DNA of 35,900 nucleotides. It comes from Planctomycetota bacterium. GTDB lineage: Bacteria > Planctomycetota > Planctomycetia > Planctomycetales > Planctomycetaceae. This document shows, in pieces, positions 17,298 through 24,522 of this stretch (positions are counted from its first letter, which is position 1; the number at the start of each line of letters is the position of its first letter). The notes beneath the pieces were generated by a model. The model was not told the DNA's origin and searched no databases. It saw only the letters and a program-made list of their open reading frames with translations. A program made the translations under genes and the position numbers. The DNA is taken from NCBI GenBank assembly GCA_023417655.1, contig JAEZFD010000068.1:1-35900 (forward strand), in the 5' to 3' direction.

Positions 17298-17381
17298 TCA
17301 GATCCCATGCGGCAATGAAATTCGAATCGCGATCTCTCGCGAAATTCGAATCTCAATGGCAATGGAGATCAGAGAGGTCAT
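17298..17381 (-). CDS. Isoleucine-rich leader peptide of cimA (27 aa)
   Basis: The ORF begins MTSLISIAIEIRIS and ends HGI; 9 of 27 residues are isoleucine (positions 5, 7, 9, 11, 13, 17, 19, 21, 27), written with both ATT and ATC codons. It ends about 20 bases before an intrinsic terminator and lies between a good promoter and cimA, whose product starts isoleucine synthesis. This is the arrangement of a leader-peptide attenuator. An inverted repeat inside the ORF (TTCGAA and TCGCGA arms around a GAGA loop on this strand) could form the pause hairpin. The frame stays open upstream to an ATG at 17456, but that lies ahead of the predicted transcript start. No clear Shine-Dalgarno precedes the ATG at 17381, a weakness of the call. 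Confidence 0.7.
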   Translation of the reverse strand: MTSLISIAIEIRISREIAIRISLPHGI

Positions 17382-17441
17382 GAAATTGCATTCAATTCGT
17401 CGGTTTGCAAACGCAGCTTTCGCCACGACTGTGAGATTCAA

Positions 17442-17469
17442 ATTATGCCCGACCATACATCCCGGTCAA
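17442..17469 (-). promoter_or_regulatory. Promoter of the cimA leader
   Basis: On the minus strand TTGACC (17464-17469) and CATAAT (17442-17447) are separated by 16 bases; each matches the sigma-70 consensus at 5 of 6 positions. Transcription would start near 17435, about 55 bases before the leader ORF and about 295 before cimA. Confidence 0.65.
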
Positions 17470-17792
17470 ATGAGTCGGCCGAACTTTCACGAAAAGTCAG
17501 GAAACCGCTCCCCTCACGCCGGTTGGATCGATGATGCGATTTCTGGGGAACTGTCGGCGAATCGAAACGACGGAGCCGGACGATAACCACACGAGAAACT
17601 GGGAAATTCAGGCGAGCGCGACCGCAATCAGGGGATGAGCTGGAACATGGGCATTTCTGAAACTCATCTGTTTCCAGACGCATTTCAGCCGTAAAATGGG
17701 GCATCGCCGCACCTGAATGCACGGTCAATCGCAACCGCACTCTCGTTTGTCTCCAGAGACTTCAGAGAGTGTGCGCTTGCCAGGGAGACGTC
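17470..17792. other. Divergent intergenic region between cimA leader and spoVR
   Basis: No gene is supported here. On the plus strand TAAAAT near 17692 could be a -10 box for spoVR, but no convincing -35 accompanies it. No tRNA, other RNA or repeat was recognised. Confidence 0.4.
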
Positions 17793-18830
17793 ATGCCGGT
17801 TACCACGCATCGATCGCTGCCGCCTGAGATTGTGGATATCCAGCAGGAGATGGAAGCCATCGCCGCCGGGTATGGTCTCGACTTCTTCGAGACCATCTTC
17901 GAGATGCTCGACTATGAAGAGTTGAGCATGTTTGCGGCCTATGGCGGTTTCCCGATTCGCTACCCGCACTGGCGATTTGGCGCTGAATACGATGAGTTGA
18001 TGAAGAGCTATTCGTATGGTCTGTCCAAGATCTACGAAATGGTGATCAACTCCGATCCCTGCTATGCCTATCTGCTGTCGGCGAATGCAATCGGGGATCA
18101 GAAGCTTGTCATCGCCCACGTCTATGGACACTGCGATTTCTTCAAGAACAATGCCTGGTTCTCGAAGACCAATCGCAAAATGCTGGATCAGATGGCGAAT
18201 CACGCTGCCCGAATCAATCGGTATATCGACCGTCATGGGTACGAGACCGTCGAACGCTTCATTGACGCGTGTCTCTCCCTCGACAATCTGATCGACCCTC
18301 ACTCGCCATTTATTCGCCGCACCCCGGACATTCATCAGGCCGCACAGGACAAACGGGAGGCGGACGAGAAACTGAACGCGCCGCCGCCGGATCACTGGCA
18401 GCAAGCGCAAGGTCGATTCACGTCCAAGGATTACATGGATCCCTATATCAATCCTCCGGACGTGCTGGAGCGGGAGCAGAAGAACCGACGCGAAGTTGAA
18501 GAATCCCGGCTTGCCTCACGAGGATTTCCGGAGAAGCCGCAGCGGGACGTGCTGCTGTTTCTGTTGCAATACGCCCCGTTACGTGACTGGCAGCATGACA
18601 TCCTCGCCATCATTCGGGACGAGGCCTATTACTTCGCTCCCCAGGGGCAGACGAAGATCATGAATGAAGGCTGGGCCAGCTATTGGCACTCGACCATCAT
18701 GACCCGCCACGGCCTGACCGATGCGGAAATCATCGACTATGCCGACCATCATTCCGGAACGATGGCGATGAGTCCGCAACGGCTGAATCCCTATAAGATC
18801 GGGATCGAACTTTTCCGCGACATCGAATAG
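17793..18830 (+). CDS. spoVR: SpoVR family protein, N-terminal two thirds, ended by an in-frame TAG
   Basis: SpoVR proteins are named for a Bacillus sporulation gene but are widespread in non-sporulating bacteria, often beside prkA/yeaG and yeaH; their biochemical role is unknown. This 345-residue piece has the family blocks GLDFFETIFEMLDYEELSM, FPIRYPHWRFG, AHVYGHCDFFKNN and the HDILAIIRDEAYYFAPQG...MNEGWASYWHS region. The start is the ATG at 17793, which has AGGGAG 5 bases upstream; the GTG at 17769 lacks this support. The frame stops at TAG (18828-18830) right after LFRDIE, whereas a family member would continue for about 170 residues. The rest follows in the same frame without any indel, so one base change (for example GAG to TAG) explains the break. 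It may be a recent pseudogene, a readthrough gene or a sequencing error. Neither prkA nor yeaH is in the window. Confidence 0.85.
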   Translation: MPVTTHRSLPPEIVDIQQEMEAIAAGYGLDFFETIFEMLDYEELSMFAAYGGFPIRYPHWRFGAEYDELMKSYSYGLSKIYEMVINSDPCYAYLLSANAIGDQKLVIAHVYGHCDFFKNNAWFSKTNRKMLDQMANHAARINRYIDRHGYETVERFIDACLSLDNLIDPHSPFIRRTPDIHQAAQDKREADEKLNAPPPDHWQQAQGRFTSKDYMDPYINPPDVLEREQKNRREVEESRLASRGFPEKPQRDVLLFLLQYAPLRDWQHDILAIIRDEAYYFAPQGQTKIMNEGWASYWHSTIMTRHGLTDAEIIDYADHHSGTMAMSPQRLNPYKIGIELFRDIE

Positions 18831-18854
18831 CGCTGGAACAAAGGTCAGTTCGGC

Positions 18855-19337
18855 ATGGAATGGGAGGAATGCCACAGCGACGAAGAACGACGGGCCTGGG
18901 ACAAGCAACTGGGTTTGGGGCGGGACAAGATCTTTGAAGTCAGAAAGATTCACAACGATCTCACGTTCATCGACGCATTTTTGACCGAAGACTTCTGCCG
19001 CCGCCACAAGATGTTCAGCTTTGCTTACAACGACAGCTCAGGGAACTACGAAGTGGCCTCCCGGGAATTTCAGGCGATCAAAAAGCAGTTGCTGGCGAAT
19101 TTGACGAATCATGGCCGCCCGTTCATCTTCGTTAAGGATGGAAACTACGCCAATCGAGGCGAGCTCTATCTTCAGCACGACTATCAGGGAGTCGAGCTGA
19201 AGCGGGATTACGCGATCGACACGCTGGTCAATCTGCAGATGATCTGGGGGCGCCCCGTTCACCTCGCAACCACGATCGACGACAAGGACGTCAAGCTGAC
19301 TTACGACGGGCACCGTCACGAAATCAGTCCCGCTTGA
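18855..19337 (+). CDS. SpoVR family protein, C-terminal part downstream of the TAG
   Basis: This frame is identical to that of the preceding spoVR part. Directly after the TAG it codes RWNKGQFG and then MEWEECHSDEERRAWDKQ, which is the natural continuation of SpoVR. It ends with the family's C-terminal beta-rich region (VKDGNYANRGELYLQHDYQG). A separate 160-residue product could start at the ATG at 18855, which has AAGG about 11 bases upstream, but there is no independent evidence that it is translated alone. Together the two pieces from 17793 would give 514 codons, normal for SpoVR. It converges with the lipoyl-like gene 45 bases further on. Confidence 0.75.
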   Translation: MEWEECHSDEERRAWDKQLGLGRDKIFEVRKIHNDLTFIDAFLTEDFCRRHKMFSFAYNDSSGNYEVASREFQAIKKQLLANLTNHGRPFIFVKDGNYANRGELYLQHDYQGVELKRDYAIDTLVNLQMIWGRPVHLATTIDDKDVKLTYDGHRHEISPA

Positions 19338-19382
19338 ACGTTCAGCTGAGGATAAGGACGAGACTCATGGCGCCACCACGCC

Positions 19383-19649
19383 TCACTCGGCTGGACGGAT
19401 TTCCCCGATGGACTGTCCGACGGTCACGGTTTCCCCGGTCAGCCCCGGTCGTTCAATCAGCGTCCCTTCCGCGTCCGCATCCAGTGTGAAGACGACTCCC
19501 TGCATCAGGAGTTCAGCAATCCGCTCACCCGGGATCACCTGTGCACCATTTGGGACCATCCACATCAAGAAGGTGATCGTCGCATCCTCGACTCCAAGTT
19601 CTGGAATCAGGACAGGAATTGAGTCGGAAGAGAACGCGTCTTGATTCAT
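19383..19649 (-). CDS. Small lipoyl/biotinyl-carrier-like domain protein without any lysine
   Basis: The 88-residue protein has the fold pattern of a lipoyl domain: IPELG...TFLMWMVPNGAQVIPGERIAELL, then the hairpin MQGVVFTLDADAEGTL, then GETVTVGQSIGEI. In lipoyl domains the hairpin carries the modified lysine (xDKAx). Here the aligned position is Gly in LMQGVV, and the whole protein contains no lysine at all, so it cannot be lipoylated or biotinylated. It may be a diverged structural or binding domain. It stands alone, converging with spoVR. The start ATG has no obvious ribosome binding site. Family assignment is by pattern; function is unknown. Confidence 0.75.
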   Translation of the reverse strand: MNQDAFSSDSIPVLIPELGVEDATITFLMWMVPNGAQVIPGERIAELLMQGVVFTLDADAEGTLIERPGLTGETVTVGQSIGEIRPAE

Positions 19650-20091
19650 TTTGTAGAAATTGCTTAAAACCCGCTGACATTGATTTCGCAGTCATCTGCC
19701 ACAGCAAGCGATTCACAGGAGTGCCTCGGCGTCATCCTGCCTGCTCGCTGCTGGGAATTGATTCTAGAGCAGTTTGCTCTGCAGGTGTCCGCGCAACGTG
19801 GTTTTCGACAGGAAAAATGCTGTACGCCCCGTGCGGAGACGTGGAGTTCATTCTGCAATGTCCTCCAGATCATACCGCGGGGTGGTGGCCGTGTTCTTTC
19901 GACGGAGCTGACTTTTATTCAGCACTTTCGAATCCCGCCGAGTTCGTTACTGATGAGATCAATGAGCCTGTCAGAACTCGTCGGACTGGTCGCTCCCTGA
20001 GCTGGCGAGTCCTTATACGAAGGCAAGCAATGAGGATTGTCGGTTCTCAAGAAGAGAGCGGACTTCTGTGTTAGAGCAGGGATGTGAAGAC
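19650..20091. other. Intergenic region containing one copy of a repeated element
   Basis: About 440 bases between the divergent lipoyl-like and thioredoxin-fold genes. Apart from the repeat at 19764-19810, nothing is recognised: small ORFs on both strands here lack family features and ribosome binding sites. Promoters for the flanking genes must lie here but no clear -35/-10 pair stands out. Confidence 0.4.
19764..19810 (+). repeat. Intergenic repeat, copy 1 (core CTAGAGCAGTTTGCTCT)
   Basis: The first 17 bases are identical to the reverse complement of 26459-26475, and the similarity continues through CCG.GCAACG.G..TTTCG with one gap. The core contains a 6-bp inverted repeat (AGAGCA/TGCTCT, three-base spacer). 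It points toward the thioredoxin-fold gene about 280 bases downstream. Confidence 0.65.
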
Positions 20092-21429
20092 ATGTCAGAT
20101 CGAATCATTCTTCCAGAAGTGAATCAGCGGGCCATCCAATGGAGGGGACAGAAGTCCTTTCTGGCCTGCTCCCTGCTGAGTCTGGCGATTCATTCGGGTT
20201 GCGGGGCATCATCTTCCGAGACAACGGACGCGTTTCGGGAAGTTGAAACCGTTGTCACAACGGATGTTGGTGACGAGGAGCAGACTGTCCTCCGCAGTGC
20301 CTCACGCGGCAGCGAAATCGAGCTTGCTTCTGCGACCTCTTTCTCGACACAGGAAACACAGGGATTCACTGGACCGGAGCAATTGCTGCAGGAGATCGCA
20401 CGACTCCGGACCGCGCCGATTGACATGCTGAAGCAGCCCGTCCCCGGCAGACCAGGCGAGTATGCCGAAGTCCGCCTGACTCCAGAACAGATCGAACGGG
20501 AGAAGCAACTTCGCTGGACGCAGACCATCGAACTCGCGACTCGTATCATCGCCCGAACCCATCAGGATCCGGGACAGGAACAGGCATTCAACAGTGCGGT
20601 GCATTATCTGTCTGATGCACGCTCACATCTCGCCCTGACAGGAAAGCATGAACAGGCGACACTGCTGAGCCAGAACGCAGAAACACTTTTTCAGCGGGAC
20701 CCGACGTCCTTTGCAGCGGTCGAATGTGCAACCCGCGTTCTGCAGCTGACACAAACTCTGGCTGGTCAGGGAGAGGCTCTCGACCCGGAATGGGTTCTCG
20801 CTTACGCACGTCAGGCCCGTATCTTTGGTGCAAACTTCCCGCAGGAATCACATCGGGCCGGGGTGAATGTGCTCGCGGCCGCCCGTATGTGCGAACGCAT
20901 TGGTCAGCTTCAGGAAGCCGAGACCTGCCTCGCCTGGATCGAACAGTCGTTGCCACAGACTCCTTTCGCCGATCAGGCTGCTGGTCCGCTGCGGAGACTG
21001 CGACTCGTCAATGAGCCGCTGGTTGAGTTCGGCGGTTCAACTCTCGATGGCGGTTACCTGACTGTTGATCAACTTCAGGGAAAGCCGTTCCTGATTGCGT
21101 ACTGGGCATCAAACTCGGATCAATTCCGCGCAGATCTCCCGAAGATCCAATCAGTTGTGCAGCAGTTTCGGGGACGCGTCGGTGTCGTGGGGGTCTGTCT
21201 GGATGCCGATGATGCCATGGCTCAGAAGTTCGTTCAGCAGGCACGGCTCGACTGGAAACAGGTCTTCTTTTCTGATCCGGGCCGACGGGGAGACGCTCAT
21301 CCGATCGCTCGACATTATGGGGTCGTCGATACCCCACAATACTGGCTCGTGGATGCTCAGGGAGTCGTCAAAAGTGTGGACGTGAAGCTCGATGGTCTCG
21401 AGGATCAGCTCATCGAGTGCCTGAAATAG
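20092..21429 (+). CDS. Exported TlpA/thioredoxin-fold protein lacking the CxxC active site
   Basis: The 445-residue product begins with a basic and hydrophobic export segment (FLACSLLSLAIHSGCG). C37 could be lipidated, but His at -3 is a poor lipobox. A helical middle region, about residues 85-300, has TPR-like pairs. From about residue 315 there is a thioredoxin/AhpC-like domain of the TlpA type: GKPFLIAYWASNSDQF, VGVCLDADDA, and the cis-Pro loop VVDTPQYWLVD. The usual WCxxC is replaced by N-S-D-Q-F, so both redox cysteines are gone and thiol exchange is not expected. It may have a structural or binding role. I start at the ATG at 20092; the frame is open to a GTG at 20068, which would precede the export signal. 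It converges with the metallopeptidase gene. Confidence 0.85.
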   Translation: MSDRIILPEVNQRAIQWRGQKSFLACSLLSLAIHSGCGASSSETTDAFREVETVVTTDVGDEEQTVLRSASRGSEIELASATSFSTQETQGFTGPEQLLQEIARLRTAPIDMLKQPVPGRPGEYAEVRLTPEQIEREKQLRWTQTIELATRIIARTHQDPGQEQAFNSAVHYLSDARSHLALTGKHEQATLLSQNAETLFQRDPTSFAAVECATRVLQLTQTLAGQGEALDPEWVLAYARQARIFGANFPQESHRAGVNVLAAARMCERIGQLQEAETCLAWIEQSLPQTPFADQAAGPLRRLRLVNEPLVEFGGSTLDGGYLTVDQLQGKPFLIAYWASNSDQFRADLPKIQSVVQQFRGRVGVVGVCLDADDAMAQKFVQQARLDWKQVFFSDPGRRGDAHPIARHYGVVDTPQYWLVDAQGVVKSVDVKLDGLEDQLIECLK

Positions 21430-21454
21430 TCGAGTCTGTCAGAGATGAATACAG

Positions 21455-21496
21455 GAGCGGGGGAGTGAGCTCACAGTGAGACTCATTCCCCCGCTC
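21455..21496. terminator. Strong hairpin between two convergent genes
   Basis: GAGCGGGGGAGTGAG pairs with CTCATTCCCCCGCTC, 15 bp with a single G-T wobble, and the 12-base loop is itself self-complementary (CTCAC/GTGAG). It lies 25 bases after the thioredoxin-fold gene and 39 bases from the end of the metallopeptidase gene. It probably ends transcription from both sides, although no long T run follows on either strand. Confidence 0.6.
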
Positions 21497-21535
21497 TCGT
21501 TTGGTCTGGACGACTCGCTCCTCGATGCCTTGATC

Positions 21536-22387
21536 TTAGAGCGGATTGGCGTTGAAGGTGTCTCCCTGCCGGAGATCCCCGGTTTCGAGCCCTTTCTTGA
21601 ACCAGCGGACTCGCTGTGCGGACGAGCCATGTGTGAAGGTCTCCTGTCGGGCATATCCTTGGGATCGCTTCTGCAACGTGTCGTCTCCAATCGCCTGCGC
21701 CGCGCGGATGCCTTCTTCGATGTCACCCTCTTCAAGAATTTTTCTGTCGACTTGAGCGTGATGGGCCCAGACTCCGGCAAGGAAGTCGGCCTGTAGTTCG
21801 AGTCTGACGGAGAACTCATTCTCGCTCATTTTTTGCAGCATTTGAGGCCGCAAATCCATCACTCCCATCAAGTTCTGAACATGATGTCCGACCTCGTGGG
21901 CAATGACATAAGCCTGGGCGAAATCCCCCGGCGCTCCAAACCGTCGGTCGAGTTCTTCGAAGAACGACAGGTCGATGTATACCTTACGATCCGCAGGACA
22001 ATAGAACGGACCCGATGCGGCACTGGCGATTCCACATCCAGAGCGGACCTGTTGGCTGAAGAGAACCATGGGGGCGGGCTGATACCGCTCCCCCATTTGT
22101 GCGAACAGTTTTGACCAGACGTCCTCGGTGTCGGCGAGAATGACTGACGCGAAGTCAGCCTGTTGGTTTTCCTGTGGGTTTGGCTGCCGGGGAGCCCGTT
22201 GCTGGACGTTCTGCATCTGGTTGGCGACGAAGAATCTGAGGACTTGGCCCAGATCGCCGCCTGACAAGATAAATACCAGCAGCAGCATGATCAGACCGCC
22301 GCCACCTCCCATCGCCATCCGGCCAGGACCGGCGCTCCTCCGATCTTCGATGTTTCCGCTGCGCCGTCCGGACTGCCAGTTGACCAT
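21536..22387 (-). CDS. ypfJ: YpfJ-type neutral zinc metallopeptidase
   Basis: The 283-residue protein belongs to the putative neutral zinc metallopeptidase family typified by E. coli YpfJ. The N-terminus has the family's short basic and Gly-rich start (NWQSGRRSGNIEDRR), then one membrane helix at about residues 30-43 (GGGGLIMLLLVFILSGG), so the catalytic part should lie outside the cytoplasmic membrane. The catalytic motif HEVGHH is at residues 164-169, with H164, E165 and H168 as zinc ligands and base, and E197 in LELQADFLAG as a likely third ligand. C118 and C130 in RSGCGIASAASGPFYCP are the family's paired cysteines. Substrate is unknown. Its start is 13 bases past the end of the prenyl synthase gene on the same strand, so the two are probably co-transcribed. 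Confidence 0.9.
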   Translation of the reverse strand: MVNWQSGRRSGNIEDRRSAGPGRMAMGGGGGLIMLLLVFILSGGDLGQVLRFFVANQMQNVQQRAPRQPNPQENQQADFASVILADTEDVWSKLFAQMGERYQPAPMVLFSQQVRSGCGIASAASGPFYCPADRKVYIDLSFFEELDRRFGAPGDFAQAYVIAHEVGHHVQNLMGVMDLRPQMLQKMSENEFSVRLELQADFLAGVWAHHAQVDRKILEEGDIEEGIRAAQAIGDDTLQKRSQGYARQETFTHGSSAQRVRWFKKGLETGDLRQGDTFNANPL

Positions 22388-22400
22388 GTTGTTTCTCCGA

Positions 22401-24278
22401 TTACACGATCGGTAACAGTGTCTGATTCTGTTTTTGCAGAAGTTCCCACGGCGTCAACTCGTGATCCCGAGACAAAATCGAGTCGACAAAGAAGTACAGG
22501 AGTTGACGGATTTCGTCAGATTCCACCGCATCCGCCGAAGCCTCTGCCCGCTGACGGGCTTTCTCTGCCAGAGCCTGTGCCTTCTCGAAAACCTGCAACG
22601 ACTCGAAAAGCAGCACAAGTTGTTCCAATCGCTTGGGGTTGCTTCCCGGCTGCTCGAAAATCGATCGAATCTGCTTCTTCTGGGCCTCGCTTGCGGCCTC
22701 TAAGGCGAGTGCCAGGATTAATGTCGGGCGCAGTGCGAGCGCGTCCTGACCGGCGATCATTTTGTTGTGATCGTCTCCCTGCCAGTCCTGAAGGTCATTC
22801 AGAATCTGGAACCCAACCCCCAGCTGGCGGCAGAATTGAGAGATCGTCTGCCGATATGCCGAGACATCTCCGGCCATCCGGAACCCTGCGTAAAGCGCTG
22901 CTTCAAAGGCGGGCGAGGTCTTCAGAGCGTAAATCTGGAGCGCATCAAGTGGCGTAATGGTCCAGTCGGGCGACGCCTGCCATGCCATCTCCGCCCCTTG
23001 ACCATCGCAAAGCTTCAGGTGGGCCTGTGCCATGGCTTCGACAATATCACCAGCAACATCAGCTCCGATGTCCTGTCGGGCTTCATTCACCAGCCGGTAG
23101 CCCATTCCAATGAGATAGTCGCCGATGTTAATGGCGGATGACGGGCCATACTTCCGGTGGAGCGTTTCGCGGCCATACCGGTAGAGATCGTTGTCCTGGA
23201 TGTCATCATGGACGAGTGACGCCTTGTGGAAGGCTTCAATCGCCATCGCCACTTTCGACACTCCGGCTGAAAACGGCTGGGCTTGCGGGTCAACGCGTCC
23301 GTTTACGCATTCACCTCCTGCAGCTGCGTCATAGGCTGCGAGCGTGATAAATGGCCGGAACCGTTTACCGCCATTCGCCAGCCAGTCGAGGGCAACGTTC
23401 TCCGTCATTCCCAGCGGAGACAGGGCTCGTTCAGGAGTGTCACTGCGATGCCGGATCACAAGATCAGGATATCGGGTTGTGAAGAGATCCGTTGTCGCAC
23501 GCATCAGCGAGATATAACTGCGCGTCATCGGTGCAGAGAGCGGTTCATACTTCTCGAGAACGTCCCAGACCCAGGCTTCATCCAGTGTCGTGTTCTTGCA
23601 GTCGCCTGAATGCAAAGGGACCGCATAGCTCGGGACTCCGGCGATCAGAACCTTGTCGATTGCCTTCTCGAGGACATTCAGGCACGCAACACCGAGAATC
23701 CCGTCGACGTATCCTTCGACGATGATCCGCAGGACGACCGGCGACCCCTCAGCAACCAGCACTTTATACCCCAGCTGTTCGGCACGAACTTTGTAGTCGG
23801 CGATCGAACAGGCCCCGCATTTTTCGCATTCGAGCCCAAACTGGCTGTATTCGGCGGGGCAACCCGCGGCATGCTTGAGGCAGTGTGGCAGCAGGAGGAG
23901 ACGGCGTTCAAACGGGACGGAAATGAACTGCTGTTTCCAGAAAAAGTTCCCGATGAGCACCATCACAAAGCCGAGGAACTTTTCAGGTTCGTTGAGTCGC
24001 TGAAGAAGAGTGCGGCCCCAGCCTTCCAGATCGTTTCGCGAGAACGGCTTCGCTTTATCGAGCGAGCGGGCAAACTCCTCAGCGGCTGCCTTGATCCGCT
24101 CACGTGCTTCGAGCGTTTCGGGTACCAGTTTCAAATGGCTGGTACTTTTTCGCCGCGTTCGCTTTTGCGGGAGTGGATCCTCTTCGTCCGACGGAAATCG
24201 GGAACTCGCTGGCACGGGTGTCGACAGAGTGTCGTCATTCAGCGCGTCGGTGGTCAGATCCAGGGTGGGCTCAGCCAT
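22401..24278 (-). CDS. DUF116 domain fused to polyprenyl diphosphate synthase
   Basis: The 625-residue protein has two parts. After a low-complexity N-terminus (1-50), residues about 100-240 match DUF116: LPHCLKHAAGCP, then LECEKCGACSIADYK (C133, C140, C151, C154, C157, a likely Fe-S or zinc site), then YVDGILGVACLNVLEKAI. From about 285 it is a trans-isoprenyl diphosphate synthase: GGKRFRP at 303-309, first Asp-rich motif DDIQD at 358-362, LKTSPAFEAAL near 452, and second motif NDLQD at 494-498 followed by WQGDDHNK. The Asn in place of the first Asp of the second motif may be tolerated. It should condense IPP with an allylic diphosphate; chain length cannot be read. The start has GGAG 10 bases upstream. 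The terpene cyclase gene lies 244 bases upstream on the same strand, suggesting a shared isoprenoid pathway. Confidence 0.9.
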   Translation of the reverse strand: MAEPTLDLTTDALNDDTLSTPVPASSRFPSDEEDPLPQKRTRRKSTSHLKLVPETLEARERIKAAAEEFARSLDKAKPFSRNDLEGWGRTLLQRLNEPEKFLGFVMVLIGNFFWKQQFISVPFERRLLLLPHCLKHAAGCPAEYSQFGLECEKCGACSIADYKVRAEQLGYKVLVAEGSPVVLRIIVEGYVDGILGVACLNVLEKAIDKVLIAGVPSYAVPLHSGDCKNTTLDEAWVWDVLEKYEPLSAPMTRSYISLMRATTDLFTTRYPDLVIRHRSDTPERALSPLGMTENVALDWLANGGKRFRPFITLAAYDAAAGGECVNGRVDPQAQPFSAGVSKVAMAIEAFHKASLVHDDIQDNDLYRYGRETLHRKYGPSSAINIGDYLIGMGYRLVNEARQDIGADVAGDIVEAMAQAHLKLCDGQGAEMAWQASPDWTITPLDALQIYALKTSPAFEAALYAGFRMAGDVSAYRQTISQFCRQLGVGFQILNDLQDWQGDDHNKMIAGQDALALRPTLILALALEAASEAQKKQIRSIFEQPGSNPKRLEQLVLLFESLQVFEKAQALAEKARQRAEASADAVESDEIRQLLYFFVDSILSRDHELTPWELLQKQNQTLLPIV

Positions 24279-24522
24279 GCGAAGTGATCTCCGTTGCGAA
24301 ACTGATCAGACCGGACCTGCTGCAACGCAGTCGCGGTCTGGATGGGGCAGACGGTCGTTGCACTGGACGCCCGTTCAATTCCGACCCCGGCGAAGGGACG
24401 GGCAAGGCAGGCTCGTTGCTGCGACTCGGCTGCAAAGCGGAATTGCACGGGCGACACGATCTGCTGTGAGCATGGCAACTGGAGCGCGATACCATGTTCA
24501 AAAACCTGTCAGAACAGGGAGA

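Noticed and set aside
15503..17383. 626-codon plus-strand ORF
   Set aside because: It lies antisense to cimA and part of the sulfatase, has no recognisable domains, and the opposite strand encodes complete conserved enzymes.
17298..17456. Longer 53-codon version of the leader ORF starting at 17456
   Set aside because: Its start lies inside the predicted promoter, ahead of the expected transcript start; the shorter 27-codon form is preferred.
18828..18830. TAG in spoVR as a selenocysteine or pyrrolysine codon
   Set aside because: Selenocysteine uses TGA, and no pyrrolysine genes are in the window; a simple nonsense change fits better.
23610..24287. 225-codon plus-strand ORF
   Set aside because: It is antisense to the DUF116-prenyl synthase gene, whose conserved motifs are on the other strand.
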